A model generated the notes under the pieces. That model made no database searches and was not told the origin of the DNA. It saw only the letters and a list, made by a program, of their open reading frames with translations. This document shows, in pieces, positions 20,647 through 28,683 of a stretch of 64,000 bases of DNA. The stretch is from contig NZ_JRKO01000001.1 in NCBI RefSeq assembly GCF_000763885.1, forward strand, positions 27,501-91,500, in the 5' to 3' direction. A program made the position numbers and the translations under genes. Each line of letters begins with the position of its first letter. Positions within the stretch are counted from its first letter, which is position 1. The DNA is from Paracoccus versutus. GTDB lineage: Bacteria; Pseudomonadota; Alphaproteobacteria; Rhodobacterales; Rhodobacteraceae.

Positions 20647-22797
20647 ATGGCCAAAGCTGCCAGGAAGAAGCCCGTCGCCCCGATGATCGTCTTTTCACGG
20701 GCGCGCGACATTCCGTTCAACCGGATCAGGCTGTCGGACAGCAATGTTCGCGAGGCTGACGTCGAGGCGGGTCTGGACGAACTTACCCATGACATCGACC
20801 GGCGCGAGGATCTCGTGCAGGGCCTCAACGTTCGCGCCATCCTCGACGCGGACGGCGTTGAGACCGGCGATTTCGAGACCCCGGCCGGCGGCCGCCGCTA
20901 CAGGTCCATCGCGCGCCTCGTCGAAGCCGGTCGCTTCCCGGCCGATGGCCTCGTCCCCTGCATCGTCAAGAAGGCCGATGCCAAGACCTCGGCAGTCGAC
21001 GACTCGCTGGCCGAGAACCTGCTGCGCCTCGCCCTGCATCCGCTCGACCAGTTCAAGGCGTTCAAGCGGATGTTCGACATGGGCATGTCGAAGGAGGAGA
21101 TCGCCGACGCCTGGCGGACCACGCCGCGCTACATCATGCAGCGCCTTCGTCTCGCGACGGTCGCGCCGGCGCTGCACGACGCCTATGCGCGGAATGAGAT
21201 GACGCTGGCGATGCTGGAAGCCTTCACCGTCAATCCCGACCACGAGCGCCAGCAGCAGGTCTGGGAGCGGATCAGCACGTCGTGGCAGAAAGAGCCCTGG
21301 CACATCCGCAGCCTGCTGACCGAGACCACGGTTCCGGCTGCCGACAAGCGCGCCCGCTTCATCGGCATCGACGCCTATGAGGCGGCGGGCGGCCCGGTGC
21401 TGCGCGATCTCTTCTCCGACGAGAACGGCGGTTGGTTGCAGGACGTCACGCTGCTCGACCGCCTGGTTGACGATAAGCTGCGCACTGTCGCCGACGAGAT
21501 CGCCGGACAGGGCTGGAAGTGGATCGACGCGGCAGTCGAACTTCCCTACGGCTACGCCAACGGCCTGCGCAGGCTGGTCGGTGTGACCCAGGAGCTGACC
21601 GACGAGGAGCGCACCGCCCGCGAGGCGCTGCGCGACGAGTATGACGAACTCGAAGCGCAGTATGCAGAAGCCGACGACCTGCCCGATGAGATCGACCAGC
21701 GGCTCGGGGAGATCGAAGCCGAGTTGGAAGGCTTCGAGAACCGGCCCGTCACCTTCGCGCCGGAAGACATCGCCCGTGCCGGTGTTTTCGTCAGCATCGA
21801 CCGCGATGGCGAGTTGATCGTCAGTCCCGGTTATGTCCGCCCCGAGGACGAACAACCCGAGAGCGTCGATGGTGAGGATGCGGGCGAAGGTGCCGACCCG
21901 TCCGATCCCGATGCGGTGCAGCGCGCGGTTATCACCGTCGGCGGCGAGCCGGTCCCGGACGGCGATGAAGAGGAGGACGATGCCGTCAAGCCGCTGCCCG
22001 AGCGGCTGGTGACCGACCTGACCGCCTGGCGGACGCTGGCGTTGCGCAATGCGCTTGCCGAGAATCCGCGCGTCGCCATGACGGCGCTGCTGCACAAGCT
22101 GGTTCTCGATACTTTCGAGCGCACCGCCACCTCGGGAACCAGCCTCTATGCCGCCGTGCGTCACATCTATCTTCCCACGGATGCGACCGGGCTCGCTGAC
22201 AGCGCCGCCGCGAAGATGATCGACGAGCGCGCGGACGCCTGGCGGGGCGACATCCCCGCTGGCGATGACGACCGGCTCTGGGACTGGATCGACGGTCTCG
22301 ACGATGCCAGCCGCCTGGCGCTGCTCGCCCATTGCGTCAGTTTCGGGGTCAACGCGCTTTACGAGCGGCCCAACCCCTATTCGGGGAATGGCATCTCGCA
22401 GCACGGTCTCGACCGCCGCATGGCCGAGGCCGAACGGCTGGCACAGGCCACCGGCCTCGATCTCGTCGAAGCGGGCTGGAGGCCCACGGTCGAGAACTAC
22501 CTGGGTCGCGTGACCAAGACCCGCATCATCGAGGCGGTGCGCGAGGGCGCCGGCGATCGCGCGGCCGATCTCATCGCGCATCTCAAGAAGGGCGATATGG
22601 CGAAGGAGGCCGAACGGCTCCTGGCCGATACCGGCTGGCTGCCGGAGCCGCTGCGCCCCGCCATCGAGGCGCAGGCCGTGGATGGCGCGACCGATCAGGA
22701 CGAGGACAGCGTGGCGCTGCCCGACTTCCTCGCCGGTGGCCATGAGGACACGGCCGAGGCCGCCGACGATCCAGAGGCCCTCGTCGCCGCCGAGTGA
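20647..22797 (+). CDS. large ParB/sulfiredoxin-like DNA-binding protein
   Basis: A 716-aa protein. Residues about 15-190 form a ParB N-terminal (ParB/Srx) domain with IPFNRIRLSDSNVR, then GGRRYRSIARLVEAG, SLAENLLRLALHPLDQFKAF and an HTH (MSKEEIADAWRTTPRYIMQRLRLA). The long C-terminal part has an acidic linker near 400-450 and a helical region with no family I recognise. ParB-like proteins of this size are standard in this ICE group. It may act in partition, replication or transcription, or be a CTP-dependent clamp. The ATG at 20647 follows a structured leader. Confidence 0.85.
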   Translation: MAKAARKKPVAPMIVFSRARDIPFNRIRLSDSNVREADVEAGLDELTHDIDRREDLVQGLNVRAILDADGVETGDFETPAGGRRYRSIARLVEAGRFPADGLVPCIVKKADAKTSAVDDSLAENLLRLALHPLDQFKAFKRMFDMGMSKEEIADAWRTTPRYIMQRLRLATVAPALHDAYARNEMTLAMLEAFTVNPDHERQQQVWERISTSWQKEPWHIRSLLTETTVPAADKRARFIGIDAYEAAGGPVLRDLFSDENGGWLQDVTLLDRLVDDKLRTVADEIAGQGWKWIDAAVELPYGYANGLRRLVGVTQELTDEERTAREALRDEYDELEAQYAEADDLPDEIDQRLGEIEAELEGFENRPVTFAPEDIARAGVFVSIDRDGELIVSPGYVRPEDEQPESVDGEDAGEGADPSDPDAVQRAVITVGGEPVPDGDEEEDDAVKPLPERLVTDLTAWRTLALRNALAENPRVAMTALLHKLVLDTFERTATSGTSLYAAVRHIYLPTDATGLADSAAAKMIDERADAWRGDIPAGDDDRLWDWIDGLDDASRLALLAHCVSFGVNALYERPNPYSGNGISQHGLDRRMAEAERLAQATGLDLVEAGWRPTVENYLGRVTKTRIIEAVREGAGDRAADLIAHLKKGDMAKEAERLLADTGWLPEPLRPAIEAQAVDGATDQDEDSVALPDFLAGGHEDTAEAADDPEALVAAE

Positions 22798-22808
22798 CGC
22801 GCAGCAGC

Positions 22809-22828
22809 GGGGCGGCCTCCGCCGCCCC
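22809..22828 (+). terminator. hairpin after the parB-like gene
   Basis: GGGGCGGC pairs with GCCGCCCC around a CTCC tetraloop, 12 bases after the stop. It has a strong GC stem but no U-run, so termination would be weak or Rho-aided. It could also shield the 3' end. Confidence 0.45.
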
Positions 22829-22851
22829 GCATTCCATCCCTTCCATCTGAA

Positions 22852-22895
22852 GGCCCGGCATCTCGCCGGGCCGCTTTCGTTTCAGGAGCAAGATC
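22852..22895 (+). ncRNA. structured leader type B1
   Basis: GGCCCGGC (22852-22859) pairs with GCCGGGCC (22865-22872) around loop ATCTC, followed by a pyrimidine-rich stretch and GTTTCAGGAG before the ATG at 22896. The same hairpin plus CGTTTCAGGAG occurs at 23395 and 36511. The stem followed by a U/C-rich run resembles a terminator placed just before a ribosome site, so attenuation is possible. Confidence 0.55.
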
Positions 22896-23372
22896 ATGTC
22901 CGCTTCCCTCATTTTCGACATTGCGCCTCTCGGCTCGCTCGTGGCCTATAGCGACGGCCAGCCGAAACCGCCCGCACGTTTCACCAAGAAGCTCGCCGCG
23001 TGGAAATCCCGCAACGGGGCCGGTCGCCTCGTGCGCAAGGAACCGGGCCGCGAGCGCCCGACCTACACGACGCCGCCGTCCTTCACCCTGCATGAGGGTG
23101 ATTTCGGCGAAGGCGGCATCATCCTCATCACCATCATGCGCAGCTACGGCATCGACAGCGATCTGAGCTTCCGGGTTGTCGAACGCCCGAAGATCGGTCA
23201 GGTCCGTGTTGTGCAGGATGTCGGAGAGAACGTCGAATTGCTGCACCTCGCGGAGACCCACGAGGCGGCCGAACTCTGGCTAGCCAGGAACGGCTACAGC
23301 CGCGCGCGCCTCGAGGAGATCACCGCCGACGAGGCAGGCGCCGATGCCGTCGAGGGTCGAGCTGCCGCGTGA
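22896..23372 (+). CDS. conserved ICE hypothetical protein
   Basis: A 158-aa soluble protein that I do not recognise by function. The N-terminus IFDIAPLGSLVAYSDGQPKPPARFTKKLAAWKS and middle FTLHEGDFGEGGIILITIMRSYGIDSDLSF look like a compact alpha/beta protein. The gene lies in a run of small ICE genes after the parB-like gene and follows a type B leader. CAGGAG supports the start. No catalytic motif is visible. Confidence 0.65.
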   Translation: MSASLIFDIAPLGSLVAYSDGQPKPPARFTKKLAAWKSRNGAGRLVRKEPGRERPTYTTPPSFTLHEGDFGEGGIILITIMRSYGIDSDLSFRVVERPKIGQVRVVQDVGENVELLHLAETHEAAELWLARNGYSRARLEEITADEAGADAVEGRAAA

Positions 23373-23394
23373 CCATCGCCGATCCCGTTCATCC

Positions 23395-23443
23395 GGCCCG
23401 CTTGTCCCGTGACGGCGGGCCTTCTTCGTTTCAGGAGAACACA
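23395..23443 (+). ncRNA. structured leader type B2
   Basis: GGCCCGC (23395-23401) pairs with GCGGGCC (23415-23421) around a 13-base loop, then TTCTTCGTTTCAGGAG and the ATG at 23444. The stem keeps pairing while differing from B1 and B3 in one pair. The leader lies in the short gap after the preceding gene's stop (23372). Confidence 0.55.
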
Positions 23444-23710
23444 ATGGCCATTCCCGATCCCGTTCGAACGAACTTCGACACTCTGCTTCGTGCTGCCGAT
23501 GACGGCAATCTCGCCCTTATGGAATGCCTCGACGCCGCGACCCGTGAGACACGCTATGTCCTGTGCGCGGTCGGCCGCGACGGGGGTGATTACGTCTTCA
23601 CGCCGTTCGGCCATCTCGCAAGCGGCAACCCCTATGACGCCTATCTGCCGCCGGATCCCGACGATCCTGCCGGCTTTGTCGAGAAGGCCGAAGATGGGGG
23701 CGCATCATGA
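23444..23710 (+). CDS. DUF6117-like small protein
   Basis: An 88-aa protein (AIPDPVRTNFDTLLRAADDGNLALMECLDAATRETRYVLCAVGR...) of a type seen repeatedly beside ParB and ArdC genes on alphaproteobacterial ICEs. I recall it as DUF6117 but cannot confirm that. Function is unknown. ATG 23444 is supported by CAGGAG and the type B leader. The longer frame from 23369 would run through the leader. The stop overlaps the next start. Confidence 0.65.
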   Translation: MAIPDPVRTNFDTLLRAADDGNLALMECLDAATRETRYVLCAVGRDGGDYVFTPFGHLASGNPYDAYLPPDPDDPAGFVEKAEDGGAS

Positions 23711-24003
23711 TGACGGTCGATGAAATCTTCGCCGATGACCGCCGCAATCCGCCATCGGAGCGCTCGCTTCCCTGGGAGGAAACCCGCAACGGCGTCACCG
23801 TCATCGTGGAACCGAAACCGCATTGGGCCGAGGACATGCGCGCCTTCCGGCTCGATGCCCGCGAATACTGCCGCTATGCCGACTGGACGGCCCATGGCGC
23901 CCGGACGCGCTTTTTCGGTCATATCGACACCTCCGGCGACGATGTGATGATGAAGGCCCGCGCCATGATCGCCCGCGAAATCGCCGATGGGTTCTGGGAC
24001 TGA
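23707..24003 (+). CDS. small conserved hypothetical protein
   Basis: A 98-aa protein translationally coupled to the gene before it (ATGATGA overlap). The sequence is rich in charged and aromatic residues (EDMRAFRLDAREYCRYADWTAHGARTRFFGHIDTSGDD). It has no transmembrane segment or recognisable catalytic motif. It is likely part of the ICE maintenance block, though its job is unknown. Confidence 0.6.
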   Translation: MMTVDEIFADDRRNPPSERSLPWEETRNGVTVIVEPKPHWAEDMRAFRLDAREYCRYADWTAHGARTRFFGHIDTSGDDVMMKARAMIAREIADGFWD

Positions 24004-24427
24004 CCGGCCCTGAAAGCCGAACCTTGCACACGGGGCTATCGGGTATCGCTGCACAAGCAGCGATGGATCGAGTTCGAGCTTCACCATTGCGCCAACTCCT
24101 TGGTGTTGTGGGGGCAACGGGTTCCGTCCCCGGCCTGAAACACACCCTGAATATCCGCCGGCAACGAGGCTGGCGCAGCAAAGCATCTGCGACGGGTTTC
24201 CGGCACCGGCTCGACGCAAAGCACCATCCCCCGCTTCCATTCGCTAACCTTGGTCCGACCGTCTCTTTGCATTCAACCCCGGTGGGGTCGGCTTACGCGC
24301 GCGTGCCGCCCTCGGGGATTCGGAAAGAATCCGAACGCCCGAGGGTGATTGCAGATCCGGTCAGACACTTCGGGCGCCTGTCGCGCGGGGGATGGTCCCC
24401 CGCCTCCAAAGACAGGAGCCGGAACCC
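24004..24427 (+). other. noncoding region with several hairpins
   Basis: No convincing gene. There is a perfect 8-bp hairpin ATCGCTGC/GCAGCGAT with ACAA loop at 24045-24064. A longer two-part hairpin at 24309-24345 has CCCTCGGG/CCCGAGGG outside and TTCGGA/TCCGAA inside. A GCGGGGG/CCCCCGC stem lies at about 24385-24403. CAGGAGCC precedes the ATG at 24428. The region may hold a small RNA or the control region of the split gene downstream. Confidence 0.4.
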
Positions 24428-24524
24428 ATGTCCTACGCAGATGCCACCGCTTTCGCCGCCAGCCTCGCCACCACGCTGATGGTCGTGATCGTCGTGTTCC
24501 AGGCCGGGGACGGCACCCACGGCG
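24428..24524 (+). pseudogene. 5' half of a 54-codon ICE gene split by the mer element
   Basis: An ATG at 24428 with a CAGGAG-type site starts a small membrane-like ORF (SYADATAFAASLATTLMVVIVV, one hydrophobic helix). The frame enters the nested element at 24525 and stops at 24565. Joining 24428-24524 to 34232-34299 gives one uninterrupted 54-aa protein ending EEMVKLELDPFG. The element insertion therefore destroyed an intact ICE gene. Function is unknown. Confidence 0.75.
24519..24524 (+). repeat. left flanking direct repeat of the mer element
   Basis: ACGGCG here matches ACGGCG at 34226-34231. The repeat is either a target duplication or the crossover core shared by tyrosine-recombinase att sites. 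Removing one copy plus everything between restores the host frame. Confidence 0.6.
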
Positions 24525-24547
24525 TTTATCTGAACAGTCAAGCTGTC

Positions 24548-24988
24548 TCACTGGCATTTCGCTGAGCTCGCCGGCTCCCGGAACAGCGTCTCGATCAGCG
24601 GACATTCCCGCCGATTGCCTTCTGTGCATTGGGCCACCACGTCCTTCAGCACTCGCTCCATGCGTTTCAGGTCGGCGATCTTTTCACGCACGTCGTCGAG
24701 ATGCGCGGCGGCAACGGCGCTTGCCTCGGCGCAGGGCTGGTCGCGCTCGTCGACGAGGCGCAGCAGTTCACGGACTTCATCGAGGGAGAAGCCGAGCTCG
24801 CGCGCCCGCAAGACGAAGCGAAGCCGTCGCTCGTGGGTGCTGTCGTAGCTGCGATAGCCGCTCGCCGTGCGCGGCGGCTCCGGCAGGAGGCCGACCTTCT
24901 CGTAATAGCGGACCGTCTCCAGATTGCACCCTGTGCGCTGTGCGAGTTCGGCGCGCTTGAGGCCTTTCACGCCAGCGTGATCGCGCAT
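24548..24988 (-). CDS. merR: MerR mercury-responsive regulator
   Basis: A 146-aa MerR-family activator. An N-terminal winged HTH (LAQRTGCNLETVRYYEKVGLLPEPPRT) is followed by a dimerisation helix and a C-terminal metal loop. Three cysteines sit where Hg(II) is bound: Cys86 (QPCAEA), Cys121 and Cys129 (QCTEGNRRECPL). The loop between the last two is one residue shorter than in Tn501 MerR. It is divergent from merT and should repress, then activate, the promoter at 25002. Confidence 0.93.
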   Translation of the reverse strand: MRDHAGVKGLKRAELAQRTGCNLETVRYYEKVGLLPEPPRTASGYRSYDSTHERRLRFVLRARELGFSLDEVRELLRLVDERDQPCAEASAVAAAHLDDVREKIADLKRMERVLKDVVAQCTEGNRRECPLIETLFREPASSAKCQ

Positions 24989-25001
24989 CCAAAAATACCC
25001 C

Positions 25002-25033
25002 TTGACCCTGTAGTTGCTACAGACCGCACATTA
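25002..25033 (+). promoter_or_regulatory. mer operator and merTPF-BA promoter
   Basis: TTGACC at 25002-25007 is the -35. The MerR dyad CTGTAG-TTG-CTACAG (25008-25022) fills the spacer. A weak -10 (about 25027-25033) follows after a spacer of about 19 bases. The over-long spacer with the dyad inside it is the classic MerR-activated arrangement, in which DNA untwisting by Hg-MerR aligns the elements. Confidence 0.8.
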
Positions 25034-25073
25034 GCGCCTGGATAGGTTTTCGACAAGAAGAGCGAGGTCGAAC

Positions 25074-25499
25074 ATGAATGCATCCCGACACGGACCAGCA
25101 GACGTTGCACCGACTGCGGCAAACCTGACGACGCCAGAGCGAAGCGAGGCCGGGCGACAGCGCCTGGTCGCCGTCGGCGGCATACTCGGCGCCATCGCCG
25201 CCTCGTCCTGTTGCATCATTCCGCTCGTCCTGTTCAGCCTCGGCATCGGCGGCGCCTGGATCGGCAATCTGACGGCGCTTGCGCCCTACAAGCCACTGTT
25301 TGTCGCCGCAACGGCGGGCATGCTCGGCTACGGCTTCTACCTTGTCTACTGGAAGCCGCGACAGGCCTGTGCCGATGGGGCTGCCTGCACGCGCGCCGTC
25401 CCCAGCCGCCTCGTTCAGATCGCGCTCTGGTTCGCGACCGTACTCGTCGCCGCTGCTTTCGCCTTCGACTACGTCGCGCCGCTGCTGCTTTCCGCCTGA
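25074..25499 (+). CDS. merT: MerT mercuric ion transporter
   Basis: A 141-aa inner-membrane protein with three predicted helices. The vicinal pair Cys46-Cys47 (ASSCCIIPLVLFSLGIGGAWIG) lies in helix 1 and accepts Hg(II) from MerP. A cytoplasmic pair Cys99/Cys105 follows helix 2 (RQACADGAAC). The N-terminus is longer than usual by about 20 residues. It is the first gene of the operon, followed by merP after 20 bases. Confidence 0.92.
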   Translation: MNASRHGPADVAPTAANLTTPERSEAGRQRLVAVGGILGAIAASSCCIIPLVLFSLGIGGAWIGNLTALAPYKPLFVAATAGMLGYGFYLVYWKPRQACADGAACTRAVPSRLVQIALWFATVLVAAAFAFDYVAPLLLSA

Positions 25500-25519
25500 C
25501 ACCAAGAGGAGACTACCCC

Positions 25520-25813
25520 ATGAGGAAGAGTTTGAGCGCTTTCACTTTGATCGCGTCGGTGATGACTGCGCCTGCCGCCTTCGCCGCCGAACGCACTGTG
25601 ACGTTTGCCGTCGACAACATGACCTGCGCCTCGTGCCCCTACATCGTGAAGACCACGATGGCGGCAATCCCCGGTGTCGCGAAGGTGACCGTCTCCTTCG
25701 AGGCGAAGTCCGCGACCGTGACCTTCGACGACGCTAAGACGAGCACCGATGCCATCGCAGCCGCCAGCATGAATGCTGGTTATCCGGCCCACCCGACGCA
25801 GCAAGGCAGCTAG
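25520..25813 (+). CDS. merP: MerP periplasmic mercury-binding protein
   Basis: A 97-aa protein with a signal peptide (about 1-23, ending APAAFAA) and an HMA fold. The metal site is MTCASC (Cys36, Cys39). It scavenges Hg(II) in the periplasm and passes it to MerT. The start ATG 25520 follows AGAGGAGA. It abuts the next gene directly. Confidence 0.93.
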   Translation: MRKSLSAFTLIASVMTAPAAFAAERTVTFAVDNMTCASCPYIVKTTMAAIPGVAKVTVSFEAKSATVTFDDAKTSTDAIAAASMNAGYPAHPTQQGS

Positions 25814-26062
25814 ATGACTGATCGCGCCGTAATCCGCGCAGGTGCCGTTGGCGCCGTCCTCGCCGCGATCTGCTGCGCGGCGCCGCTCCTCGCCGTCGGC
25901 CTGTCTCTGGCGGGTCTTGGCACGTGGCTGACAGGTGTGGGTGCAGTGGTGCTTCCCCTGATCGTCGCGGGCTTCGGCTTCGGCGCGTGGGGGCCCCATC
26001 ATCGCCGGGCAAGAGCCACGGCCTATGAGACGAAGATTCGCAAGGAAGGCGTGAAGCCATGA
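25814..26062 (+). CDS. merF: MerF-like mercury transporter
   Basis: An 82-aa membrane protein with two helices (about 9-30 and 36-58). The first carries a vicinal Cys20-Cys21 pair (AAICCAAPLL), as in MerF. The second cysteine pair of classical MerF near the C-terminus is missing. The tail is instead basic (HHRRARATAYETKIRKEG), so handover to the reductase may differ. The start directly follows the merP stop, and the end overlaps the fusion gene by ATGA. Confidence 0.85.
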   Translation: MTDRAVIRAGAVGAVLAAICCAAPLLAVGLSLAGLGTWLTGVGAVVLPLIVAGFGFGAWGPHHRRARATAYETKIRKEGVKP

Positions 26063-28296
26063 ACGATTGCTGTGCAACCTCCTCCCGGGACAACCCGGCC
26101 GTTTCTCAGCCCGCGACACTGGCGAGCTTTGCCGTTCGACCGGGCGTAACGTTTCCGGATTGGTCGGCGGTCACGTCGCCTGTGGTCAAGAACGCTCTGC
26201 AGGCGATGGTCGGGTCCGACCACGTGCTCAATCGCTGGAGCGGTTACGATCCCGCCACCGACAGGGTGCGTGTTGCGTTGCTCCGACTCTACGCCGACCA
26301 CGGGGGTGCCCCGACCATAAGCGCGCTTGCGGAGCGTACAAAACTCAGTGAGATGGTCATCCGGCCACTGCTCGACGAGCTCCGCCGGCGCGACCTCGTC
26401 GTTCTCGATGGCGAGCTGATCGTCGGCGCCTATCCGTTCAGCGATCATAACACCGGCCATCGGGTCACTCTGGACGGACGCACGCTGAATGCAATGTGCG
26501 CGGTCGACGCGCTGGGCATCGGTGCCATGACCGATCGCGACACCGCGATCGCCTCGCCCTGCGGCCATTGCGGCGCACTGATCCGGATCACCACGCAGGA
26601 CCGAGGGCGGGCACTCGCCGACGTCGAGCCACAGTCGGCCGTCATGTGGCAGAGCGTCCGTTATGAAGGCGGCTGCGCCGCGAGCTCGCTCTGCGCGACG
26701 ACCGCTTTTTTCTGCTCGGACGAGCATCTTTCCGCCTGGCGCGACGAACGTTCCACCGACGAGCCAGGTTTCCGGCTGTCGATCGAGGAAGGACTGGAAG
26801 CCGGCCGTGCTCTGTTCGGGCCGAGCCTCGCTGGTCTCGATGTGGCGTCGAAGAGCCTGGTGGTCGCCAACCGACCCTTGCGCACAAACGGTCGCAATGG
26901 AGGCGCTTACGATCTCGTCGTCATCGGCGCCGGCTCGGCCGGCTTCTCGGCCTCGATCACGGCCGCCGATCAGGGCGCACAGGTGGCGCTCATCGGCAGT
27001 GGCACCATCGGCGGCACCTGCGTCAATGTCGGCTGCGTGCCGTCGAAGACCCTGATCCGCGCGGCCGAGACGCTTCATAACGCTCGCGTGGCGGCACGTT
27101 TTGCCGGCATTACTGCTGAAGCCGAACTGACAGACTGGCGCGGAACCGTTCGTCAGAAGGACACGCTCGTGTCTGGGCTGCGCCAGGCCAAATACGCGGA
27201 CCTGCTCCCCGCGTACAATGGTATCGCCTATCGCGACGGGCCGGCTCGCCTCCTCGACGGCGGTGTCGAAGTTGACGGCGCGCGTATTGCCGCTGGCAAG
27301 ATCATTATCGCAACCGGCGCGCGGCCGGCAGTTCCTGCTATTCCTGGCCTCGAGACCGTACCGTATCTCACCAGTACGACGGCGCTCGACCTCGAGGAAC
27401 TGCCGCGATCGCTGCTGGTGATCGGCGGCGGTTATATCGGCGCGGAGCTCGCCCAGATGTTCGCCCGTGCCGGCGTCAAGGTGACCCTCGTCTGCCGGTC
27501 CCGACTGCTCCCCGAGGCCGAGCCCGAGATCGGCGCGGCGCTCACGGGGTATTTCGAGGATGAAGGCATCACCGTTATCTCCGGCATCGCTTACCGCGCG
27601 ATCCGCAAAACCGAGGGCCGAGCGTCACTGACCGTCACGCGTGACGGTCACGATGTCCAGATCGACGCCGATCAGGTGCTGATCACCACGGGCCGCACGC
27701 CCAACATCGAAGGCCTTGGGCTGGCCGAGCACGGGATCACCGTCTCGGCGAAGGGCGGCATCGTGGTCGACGACCGCATGCGCACGACCAAGGCTGGCGT
27801 CTATGCCGCCGGCGACGTCACCGGCCGCGACCAGTTCGTCTACATGGCCGCCTATGGCGCCAAGCTCGCCGCCAAGAACGCCCTCAATGGCGACAGCCTG
27901 CGCTACGATAACAGCGCCATGCCCGCTATCGTCTTCACCGATCCGCAGGTCGCAAGCGTAGGTCTCACCGAGGCGGCGGCGCGTGCGGCCGGGCATGAGA
28001 TCCGCGTTTCGACGATCGGTCTCGATCAGGTGCCGCGCGCACTCGCCGCCCGCGACACTCGTGGGCTTATCAAGCTCGTGGCCGATGCTGCTGGCGGTCG
28101 TTTGCTCGGCGCCCACATCCTCGCGCCGGAAGGTGCCGACAGCATTCAGACCGCGGCTCTCGCGATCCGCCAGGGTCTCACCGTCGATGACCTCGCGGAC
28201 ACGATCTTTCCTTACCTCACCACGGTCGAGGGGCTGAAGCTCGCAGCACTTTCGTTCGGCAAGGACATCGCCAAACTCTCCTGCTGCGCCGGGTGA
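26059..28296 (+). CDS. MerB-MerA fusion: organomercurial lyase plus mercuric reductase
   Basis: A 745-aa two-enzyme fusion. Residues about 30-260 are an organomercurial lyase: helical N-domain (TISALAERTKLSEMVIRPLLDEL), YPFS...NTGHRVTLDG, then MCAVDALGIGAM with catalytic Cys147 and Asp150, and the third-cysteine region CAASSLC...FFCS (206-219). Residues about 284-745 are a mercuric reductase: FAD motif DLVVIGAGSAGFSASI, redox pair GTCVNVGC (321/326), NAD motif VIGGGYIGAELAQ and C-terminal Cys-Cys (KLSCCAG). The usual N-terminal HMA domain is replaced by MerB. It would cleave R-Hg and pass Hg(II) straight to reduction to Hg(0). Confidence 0.9.
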   Translation: MNDCCATSSRDNPAVSQPATLASFAVRPGVTFPDWSAVTSPVVKNALQAMVGSDHVLNRWSGYDPATDRVRVALLRLYADHGGAPTISALAERTKLSEMVIRPLLDELRRRDLVVLDGELIVGAYPFSDHNTGHRVTLDGRTLNAMCAVDALGIGAMTDRDTAIASPCGHCGALIRITTQDRGRALADVEPQSAVMWQSVRYEGGCAASSLCATTAFFCSDEHLSAWRDERSTDEPGFRLSIEEGLEAGRALFGPSLAGLDVASKSLVVANRPLRTNGRNGGAYDLVVIGAGSAGFSASITAADQGAQVALIGSGTIGGTCVNVGCVPSKTLIRAAETLHNARVAARFAGITAEAELTDWRGTVRQKDTLVSGLRQAKYADLLPAYNGIAYRDGPARLLDGGVEVDGARIAAGKIIIATGARPAVPAIPGLETVPYLTSTTALDLEELPRSLLVIGGGYIGAELAQMFARAGVKVTLVCRSRLLPEAEPEIGAALTGYFEDEGITVISGIAYRAIRKTEGRASLTVTRDGHDVQIDADQVLITTGRTPNIEGLGLAEHGITVSAKGGIVVDDRMRTTKAGVYAAGDVTGRDQFVYMAAYGAKLAAKNALNGDSLRYDNSAMPAIVFTDPQVASVGLTEAAARAAGHEIRVSTIGLDQVPRALAARDTRGLIKLVADAAGGRLLGAHILAPEGADSIQTAALAIRQGLTVDDLADTIFPYLTTVEGLKLAALSFGKDIAKLSCCAG

Positions 28297-28308
28297 GCAC
28301 AATCGGCG

Positions 28309-28683
28309 TCAAGGGCGTTTCCTGCCGATGATCGGTATGACGTCGGCGGTGCGGTTATCGCGCCGCCGTTCCATAAGCTGGCACAGCGCGCGGACTTGAC
28401 GATGCTGGGCGAGCACGGTTTCGACGGCGCGCCGCTCCTGTTCGGCCCGGGCCGTCCCCGCCGGCCGATCCGTCGCGTTGCGCCGGGCTCTCGACTCGGC
28501 AACTGCATGGCGGAAGGCTTCCAGCACCTCGGAAGCGCGGTTCGCGGTCGCGCGACTGACACCTGCCTCGATGGCCAGATTCACAACCGTCAGCCTGCCA
28601 TCAGCCACGCGGGGGCACCCATAAAGGAGGCGCGCCATCGCCTCACGAAGCGCCTGTTCCGTGGCTGCACTGACCGGCTTCAT
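28309..28683 (-). CDS. TnpC-like (DUF6262-type) transposition accessory protein
   Basis: A 124-aa protein, the same size as Tn554 TnpC (about 125 aa). It has an N-terminal HTH-like part (LTVVNLAIEAGVSRATANRASEVLEAF) and a C-terminal coiled coil. It overlaps the last recombinase gene by ATGA, so it is the fourth cistron of the recombinase operon. TnpC of Tn554 modulates frequency and orientation of transposition. A similar accessory role is inferred. The start is set by the overlap. Confidence 0.7.
   Translation of the reverse strand: MKPVSAATEQALREAMARLLYGCPRVADGRLTVVNLAIEAGVSRATANRASEVLEAFRHAVAESRARRNATDRPAGTARAEQERRAVETVLAQHRQVRALCQLMERRRDNRTADVIPIIGRKRP

Noticed and set aside
24004-24427. 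Short ORFs on both strands in the hairpin-rich gap
   Set aside because: None has a ribosome site or coding-like composition. The hairpins explain the region better.
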